Shown here: positions 57,915 through 64,000 of the stretch, one piece after another
How the letters are laid out: each line of letters opens with the position of its first letter
How positions within the stretch are numbered: the stretch's first letter is position 1
Assembly (NCBI GenBank): GCA_963920525.1
Contig: OY986436.1
Span: 25,881,318 to 25,945,317 of the forward strand
Source of the DNA: Dichetophora obliterata
Lineage: Eukaryota > Arthropoda > Insecta > Diptera > Sciomyzidae
Direction of reading: 5' to 3'
DNA: 64,000 nt
Notes under the pieces: generated by a model
Database searches by the model: none
Told to the model about the DNA's origin: nothing
Seen by the model: only the letters and a program-made list of their open reading frames with translations
Made by a program: the position numbers and the translations under genes

Positions 57915-58554
57915 CCCAGCAAAATTTTTGAGAAAATGTGACATACATTGCTTCCAGAAGACATTCTATAGATCCAATTATGCTTCTTCTTAGTCTTATC
58001 GAGAAGCGCTTTTAAGAGGCGTTCTCTTAAACTACTTCTGGAAACCATTCAATAAGCATTTAAATTCAATAAACGTAAAAAAAGTACATATAACAATATA
58101 TATTTTAGATATTTTCCCTAGAATTTTTCAAACAAAAAACCCAGCCACTTCCAACACCAAAATGCCGTAAAATCGGAAAAAGGGATATTTCACGTGGGAT
58201 TTTTTAAGCCTCCAACAAAACCCAAACACTTCTCATTTCCAATACCAAAATTGCGAGCAAATCGGGAATAGGGATATTTTTCGTGAAATTTTTTAAACCC
58301 CTCTAACCATTCCATGGTATGCCTTCTTAAAGTTTTTCTGGAAAACACCTTCTAGAATCCCTTCATTGAAGGGCTCAAAAAAATTTTGAATTGAAAAAAT
58401 TCTGGAAGCACTTCTAGAGAAGACTAAGGAAAGCATTCCTCCCAATGACATGCATGTGTTAAAAGAATGCCTTCTGGGTATGAAAGTGAAAGGGATGGAA
58501 TTTAAGACTTTCCCTTCCATTTAACCTTATTTTAGAAGCACTTTTTTTGCTGGG
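57915..58554. mobile_element. non-autonomous element with CCCAGCAAAA ends
   Basis: CCCAGCAAAATTTTTG at 57915 and TTTTTTTGCTGGG ending at 58554. Internal TTCTGGAA/TTCTAGAA words and two direct repeats of about 105 bp (58150-58310, with ATCGG-A-AGGGATATTT). The CCCAGC terminus resembles the CACTA-like element at 27143. No coding sequence; TSD not seen. Confidence 0.55.
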
Positions 58555-59123
58555 CTCCTGCTAGAAAACACGTTGTTGCTACACATACGAATAATGTCTA
58601 ACTGTTGTTTTAACAACGAAAAGAAAATTGTGTGAGAAAAATGCACTGAATATTTTGAGCAAGAATCTTTTGTTTTGCAACTGACTTTTAATAAGGTGCA
58701 AGCAATATATATGTATACATGCTTTTTTCAATGTTTTCAATTATGATTAGTGGAGTATTAAAAAAATAAAACTTTTTGAACATTTTTTCAAGAATTAGTT
58801 GTTTTGATTAGTTTGTACTTCGTTTTTCAAAAATTATTCACAAGCAGAAAACTTAAAAATAAAGTTTACTAACAATATTAAATTATTTCTTAAGTCTAAA
58901 ATAAATTAATAAAGTTATAAATAAAGTTATGATAAATATAATGAATAAAAAGTATCGTACTGAAAAAAACCTAAAAAAATAAGTTCATGAGTTAAATTAA
59001 AAAAAAAACAAAAAGCAGTAGGTTAAATGGAATCTTATAACCATTCAAATTTCTTTTTTTTAATTAGGGTGGGTCAGAGCACAGTGATTCATTATGGAAA
59101 ATGTCACTTTTTTCTAAATTTGT
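58555..59123. other. AT-rich spacer, no gene seen
   Basis: Nothing supported. The left end of the hAT gene region must lie near 59040-59120 but I cannot identify a terminus. Confidence 0.4.
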
Positions 59124-62100
59124 GTGCAAAAACATAATTTGATTTATAGTTTCTTCATTAGAGCAAATCGAAGATATTTTTTCACACAGCAGTTGTATCC
59201 GAGTTGTAATGGGTTTCTTCTGGTGGGAAATCCGAAAACAGTTCTTTTTCTGCAGTATTTTGTGGAGAGGAGTCTAGCACTTCTTGAAGAGTTGGTTGCT
59301 CGTTTTGGAAAAATTGCAAAAGGCGTAGACACTCATCAGAAATTACTCTTTTTCGCCTTCGGAAAACTGAATTAATTTATTAAAAGGAGGACACAGAAAA
59401 ACGGCTATTTTATGGAAAATTTTAATTTTAGGTGTTACTAAAAAATGTAGATAAGAAAGCAATTTTTCTTTAAGCTTCTTTGTCAAATCTGAGCTGGTAT
59501 TATTTGGATCACAAAAATTTTTTTACTTATGAAGATGTATTAACACTAAATGCATTGTAGCATACTCTTCCCCCTCTAAAGCTTTAGTGGTTTCTTCAAA
59601 AGGCTCAAGAATTTTTGTTACAATCTTTATATTATTAATATTAATTGAGGCTATTCTATTTAATTCATTTCTTTCCAGAAGTATTTGATTTATTTCTCCC
59701 CAGTTTGTTTCAATGGATCCAGTGAACTTGGCAAACTTGCATTCAAACCAGACTTTTATAAAGAATTTAACCAATTTTGCACTCCAGTAAATCAAGTCCG
59801 ATACTTCGGAAATTTCCTCAATTGATTTCGAAACAGTGTTATATAGTAAGTGGCTAATGCAGACCAAATGTTGTGTGTTTCGAAAAGCCTTCACCATATT
59901 GGTGCCTCTGTCAGTAACTATAATTGATTTGAAGCAGAAATCACAAGCAAAATATTAAGAAGATTGCGAACTTTTTGGTATATGTTTTCACCTACAAAAT
60001 CTATATAAATAAAAATCAAATGTCGTTCGTTGGTAATTGCATCAGTTGAGAACGGCTGAACCGATTCGGATAATTTTTTTTTTAAAATGTTCGTAATAGT
60101 CCAACTTAGGTTTTTACGGAAAGAAAAATTGACCACGCCCACTTTGCGCCCACTTTGCGCCCACTTTTTTTGATTTATCTAAAATCGGAAAACGGCTGGA
60201 CCGATTTGGATAATTTTTTTTTTAATGTTCATAGTAATCCAATTTAAGTTTTGTCGGAAAGAAAAATTGACCACGCCCACTTTTGCGCCCACTTTTTTCA
60301 ATTTATCTAAAATCGGAAAACGGCTGGACCGATTTGGATAATTTTTTTTTCAAATGTTCGTAGTAATCCAATTTAAGTGTTTACTGAAAGAAAAATTGAC
60401 CACGCCCACTTTTGCGCCCACTGTTTTGATATCTATATATATAAAATTAAGTGGCAAAACTTCCTGTTCGCGTACTCCTCCTAGACGGCTTGCCCGATTT
60501 CAATGAAATTTTCAGGGGTGATTGGGGTCTGTGTGGAGGGTGCACATAAGAAATTGCATGTGTGTATCTTTGCAGGTTTTGTACCACACCCCCTTTTGTC
60601 GCCCACAAATCAATAAAAATGCTGTATTTAAGACGGTTTTGGTCGTATGAAATTAAAATTTGTAAATAAGTTCGTATGATAACTATAATTAACTTTGAAA
60701 AAATGGGCGTGGTCACAATTCATCTACGCCTACTTTAAAGAAAATATCAAAATACTTCGAAACCATTGGTCCGATTGAGCTCAAATTTTGTAAGTACGCT
60801 TTGCTTTGAGTACGAGATGGTTTAAGGGGCAATGCCACACCCCCTTTTACCTCCCACATATAAATAAAAAATTGTTGTTATCGAATAGCTTTAGTTAGAG
60901 TTGTGGGTCGCACAGCTTAGAAATTCGGTATTCGACCACAATTTAGACGTACCGTTTCTGTGATGAAATTTTATGGGAGTGGACAAGGGGGAGGGGCACC
61001 TCCGATACAACCCAAATTTGTGATATCGAATAGCTTTGAAGTTATAGGAATTCATCTTTGGAATTCAGTTTTTGACCTCAATTTACACATGCAGTTTCAA
61101 TGGTTTTATTTTATGGGCGTTGGACAGGAAGGCGTGACATCTCCCTTACAACCCAAATTTGCGATATCGTATTGCTTTGAAGTTATAGGTTGACAGCGTA
61201 AGAATTCGGTATTCGACCTAAATTTATACATGCATTTTCAATACTTACATTTTGTCGTCGTAGGGCAAAGGGGAGTGGCACTTCCCATACAACCCAACTT
61301 TGTGATATCAAATAGTTTTAGAGTTATAAGTCGTACAACGCCGAAATTCAGTATTCGACCTCAATATACACATGCAGTTTCATTGATTCAATCTATGTTC
61401 ATTGGTAAGAGGGGCGTGGCACCTCCCATTTAACGTAAATTTGCGATATTGAATATCAGCGTCAGAATTCAGTATTCGGCCCCAATTTATACATGCAGTT
61501 TCATTAATTACATTTTATGGGCGTACGACAAGGGGGCGTGAAACCTCCTATTTAACCCAAATTAGAGATATCAAATAGCATTGGGGTTATAGGTCTCACA
61601 GCTTTGGAATTCAGTATTGGACCTCAATTTACACATGCAGTTTCATTGATTACATTTTATGAGCGTTGATCAAGGGGGAGTGGCACCTCCCATATAACGA
61701 AAATTTGTGATATCGAATAGCTTTGTAGTTCAAGGTTGCACAGCGTCGGAACTCAGTATTCGACCAAAATTTACGCTTACAGATTTACTGATAAAATTTT
61801 TCAGAGTTTGTCGGGGGGGCGTGACACCTCCAATTTAACCCAAATTTGCGATATCGAATAGATTTGGAGTTATAGGTAACTCAGCCTCAAAATTCAGTAT
61901 TCGACCTCAATGTACTCATGCAGTTTCATTGCTAAAATTTTATGGGCGTAGGGAAAAGGAGAGTGGCACCTCCCATACAATCAAAATTTGTGCTATCGAA
62001 TAGTTTTGGAGTTATATGTCGCACAGTTTTGGAATTCGGTATTCGACCTCCATGTAGACATCCAGTTTAATTGATTACATTCTATTAGCGGTGATGAAGA

Positions 62101-63200
62101 GAGAGTGGCACTTCCTATACAACCTAAATTTGTTATATCGAATAGCTTTGTGGATATAGGTCGCAAAGTCTCAGAATTCAGTATTTGACCTCAATTTAGA
62201 CATGCTGTTTAACTGATAACATTTTATGGGCGTTTGAATAGGGAGAGTGGCAGCAACGCGCCGGGTTTCAGCTAGTAATAAATAATTAATGACTAATATC
62301 AATAAGATTAGAAAAGAATTGAATTATTGATGCATTTTGAATTTAAAAACATAATTTATTGTATACTTACTGGTGCATTTGTCACATCTTATTAAAACTA
62401 GTCCCAACAAACGAACAGTCAAAATACCATTTCTAACAAAATGTATAGTTAGTGCAAAATAATTCTTTTTTAAAAAATCGTCAGTCCAAATATCAGTTGT
62501 TAATTTGTTGTTAATCCATAACCGTTTCCCTGTATGGATAGAACTTCGTCTTTTATTTTTTTTAAAACTTTGGCTGTGCTATTGTTTTTGGATGCGGGAG
62601 AGCCTTTTTTACATCTACATTAGGTCCTTGTTTTGCTCCGATTTCAGAAAACTGTAACAACATTTCATGTAGACCTTTATCTTTTACAATATTAAAAGGT
62701 CGACAACTTTGTATAACCCATTTGGTCATAATTGTAGTAACTTTTTTTTTTGGCAGCATCATCATTTTTTATTTTTGTTGTTTCATTTTTAGTTTTTAAT
62801 ACACAGCATTTATGTTTTGTCAAGTTGGAAGTTGATCTATTGTTATATTTTAAAATTTTTTGCAGCATTTGCAGCAGACAAAATTGTTTATTTCTTCTCC
62901 ATTCTCTTTAGTTAATTTACAAAAAACTGTCCAAACTTTACTTTTTTTGTTAACATCTTTTAATTGAAGTTCGCCATTAGACAATTGTGCAGCGATTGAA
63001 AAGTTGCTTATTTGGAGTTCATTGCCGGGTGAATGATGTGAAATCTAATTATTTTGCAAATAATAATGTTCTTTCATTTTTATAACATCTTATAAAACTC
63101 TTAATGATACTTACCTCATCAATATCAATAAAATTAAGATTTTTATATATAGTTTTGTCCACTTGTTCAAACACGTAATTTTCACAATGGAAAAATGCAC
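59124..63200 (-). pseudogene. hAT transposase gene with BED finger, split by Helitron DNA
   Basis: On the minus strand, exon 63200-63115 (ENYVFEQVDKTIYKNLNFID) splices (GTAAGT; 70-bp intron, acceptor TTAG) to 63044 onward. That exon encodes SKVWTVFCKLTKENGEEINN, FVCCKCCKKILKYNNRSTSN and LTKHKCC, a BED zinc finger with C-x2-C and H-x4-C-type ligands. A shift at an A-run (about 62748) leads to TKWVIQSCRPFNIVKDKGLH and HPKTI, and then DIWTDDFLKKNYFALTIHFV. After the Helitron insert come IIVTDRGTNMVKAFRNTQHL with CISHLL, and ILEPFEETTKALEGEE. A last open piece (59375-59124) lacks a recognisable dimerisation block. It is an inactive relic of an autonomous hAT element. Confidence 0.75.
60000..62275. 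mobile_element. Helitron-like sequence(s) inserted in the hAT gene
   Basis: TCTATATATATAAAA at 60432, preceded by A, opens a segment that ends GCGCCGGGTTTCAGCTAG at 62275, followed by T. The TC start, CTAG end and A/T insertion site fit a Helitron. A similar start (TCTATATAAATAAAA) at 60000 marks a second, truncated copy abutting it. 60020-60430 holds three units of about 125 bp with CGGCTGGACCGATTTGGATA and GACCACGCCCAC. 60950-62230 holds about ten diverged units of roughly 130 bp with GGCGTGGCACCTCC and GATATCGAATAGCTTTG. No Rep/helicase, so non-autonomous. Confidence 0.65.
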
Positions 63201-63415
63201 GCACAAAAAAAAAGAACCGTAGTCCCTCAATCAGTTATTTAAAAATACACTGAACCATGGTGTAAGAAAACCAGGTGTTAATGAGTTTTTGACAACACCA
63301 TGAATTTATTTGCTTCTGTCAAAAAATTGTGAACGAAAGAGCGGAACTGTTGATAGTTGTCAAATTGTGTTATATGTTTGAGTTGCTAGATATGTGCTAG
63401 AGATGTGCGAATTAA
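63201..63415. other. spacer, no gene seen
   Basis: Nothing recognisable between the hAT gene and the MITE. Confidence 0.4.
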
Positions 63416-63590
63416 GGCTGTGTGCGAATTGATCTAAATGTGACCTAAACTAAATTGGGTCGATAAGGCAGTGCTTCCTAAATAATTTGGGAAATTCTCG
63501 AAATCTACCTAAATACTCCCTAAATTACGAATCACTGCCTTATCGACACTATTTAGCTTAGCTCGCATTTAGATCAATTCGCACACAGCC
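63416..63590. mobile_element. MITE with GGCTGTGTGCGAATTGATCT ends, TAA duplication
   Basis: Arms of roughly 65 bp start GGCTGTGTGCGAATTGATCT and continue to TCGATAAGGCAGTG on both sides. TAA is duplicated at 63413-63415 and 63591-63593. Harbinger-type by TSD. 175 bp, almost entirely palindrome. Confidence 0.85.
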
Positions 63591-63593
63591 TAA

Positions 63594-64000
63594 GTATAAA
63601 TAAATATTAAATGCAATTAATTGTGCCGTGTTGTGTTTGCAAAAAGTTATTGCAGTTGTCTTCGCCGATCTGCCAAGTTTGTCATTGAATGTTTTGGCCA
63701 TTTTATCAGAAACGTGCGCTGGAAAGTGTCGCCGACATCAAGCTTTGGGCAGCATGCAAATATTCTTTCATTCACATCGTTTTTTTTTTGCATAACGCAC
63801 AGCGTCTCAGATATTTTTTGTTGTTTTCCATATCACTTTATTCTCACTTTTATCTCAGTAAAAATCTTATAAACTTGCAGAAAGACACGAATTTAACAAA
63901 ATTTGTTTCCATTGCAATTCACCATCAGCTGTTTTTGACAAGAGCGGGGAAACATAATTTTATCATTTTGAGAGAGAAGTGTCAAACTCACTAACACCTC
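63594..64000. other. window end, no gene called
   Basis: Two overlapping open frames in different phases (63621-63872 and 63689-63994) show no recognisable domain, and neither is supported by context. Confidence 0.35.

Noticed and set aside
63621..63994. Two overlapping open frames at the right end
   Set aside because: Different phases of the same DNA, no recognised domain, no gene context.

Overview
This is an AT-rich insect genome segment, most likely from a higher fly. A fruit fly of the Tephritidae would fit, because the window carries takeout-like genes and a DD41D (rosa-type) mariner, but the species is an inference. Host coding sequence is sparse. I find three members of one gene family, all on the + strand: the 3' part of a takeout/juvenile-hormone-binding-domain gene (1-571), a complete paralogue in four exons (18296-22501), and a signal-peptide first exon (46062-46239) whose downstream exons are not in the window. 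The last two coding exons of genes 1 and 2 have identical lengths (147 and 155 nt) and all introns are phase 1, so they are tandem duplicates.

Almost everything else is mobile DNA, much of it nested. From 1.4 to 15 kb a Penelope-like element (RT plus GIY-YIG), a long-TIR element with a MADF-domain remnant that carries a Tc1/Tc3 insertion, and a LINE follow one another. The LINE is split once by a 3.9-kb hAT-ended foldback element (8-bp TSD), which itself contains a CACTA-like derivative, and again by a second LINE. At 16.8-17.7 kb lies an internally deleted DD41D mariner. Intron 1 of takeout-like gene 2 holds a Harbinger-type MITE, a long inverted-repeat element with a second MITE inside it, and a LINE remnant.

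From 22.5 to 46 kb there is no recognisable host gene. There are a candidate solo LTR, a GTAT microsatellite, a 140-bp minisatellite with CRE-like palindromes, a 4.7-kb CACTA-like element with a spliced, nearly intact transposase, tRNA-derived SINEs, a 2.2-kb LINE on the minus strand, and two back-to-back long inverted-repeat elements. From 46 to 64 kb, presumably inside intron 1 of gene 3, there are a 1286-bp DD34D mariner with one late stop codon, a LINE fragment, several MITEs with readable target-site duplications, and a BED-finger hAT transposase gene split by Helitron sequence.

The most unusual non-TE signal is a 20-nt motif (GTTGCTTAAGTCTTTTGTTT and close variants) found six times, always in or next to takeout-like gene 2 or 3. 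It could be a cis-regulatory element of the cluster or the core of an unrecognised short repeat. All calls come from reading the sequence by eye; no database search was run.
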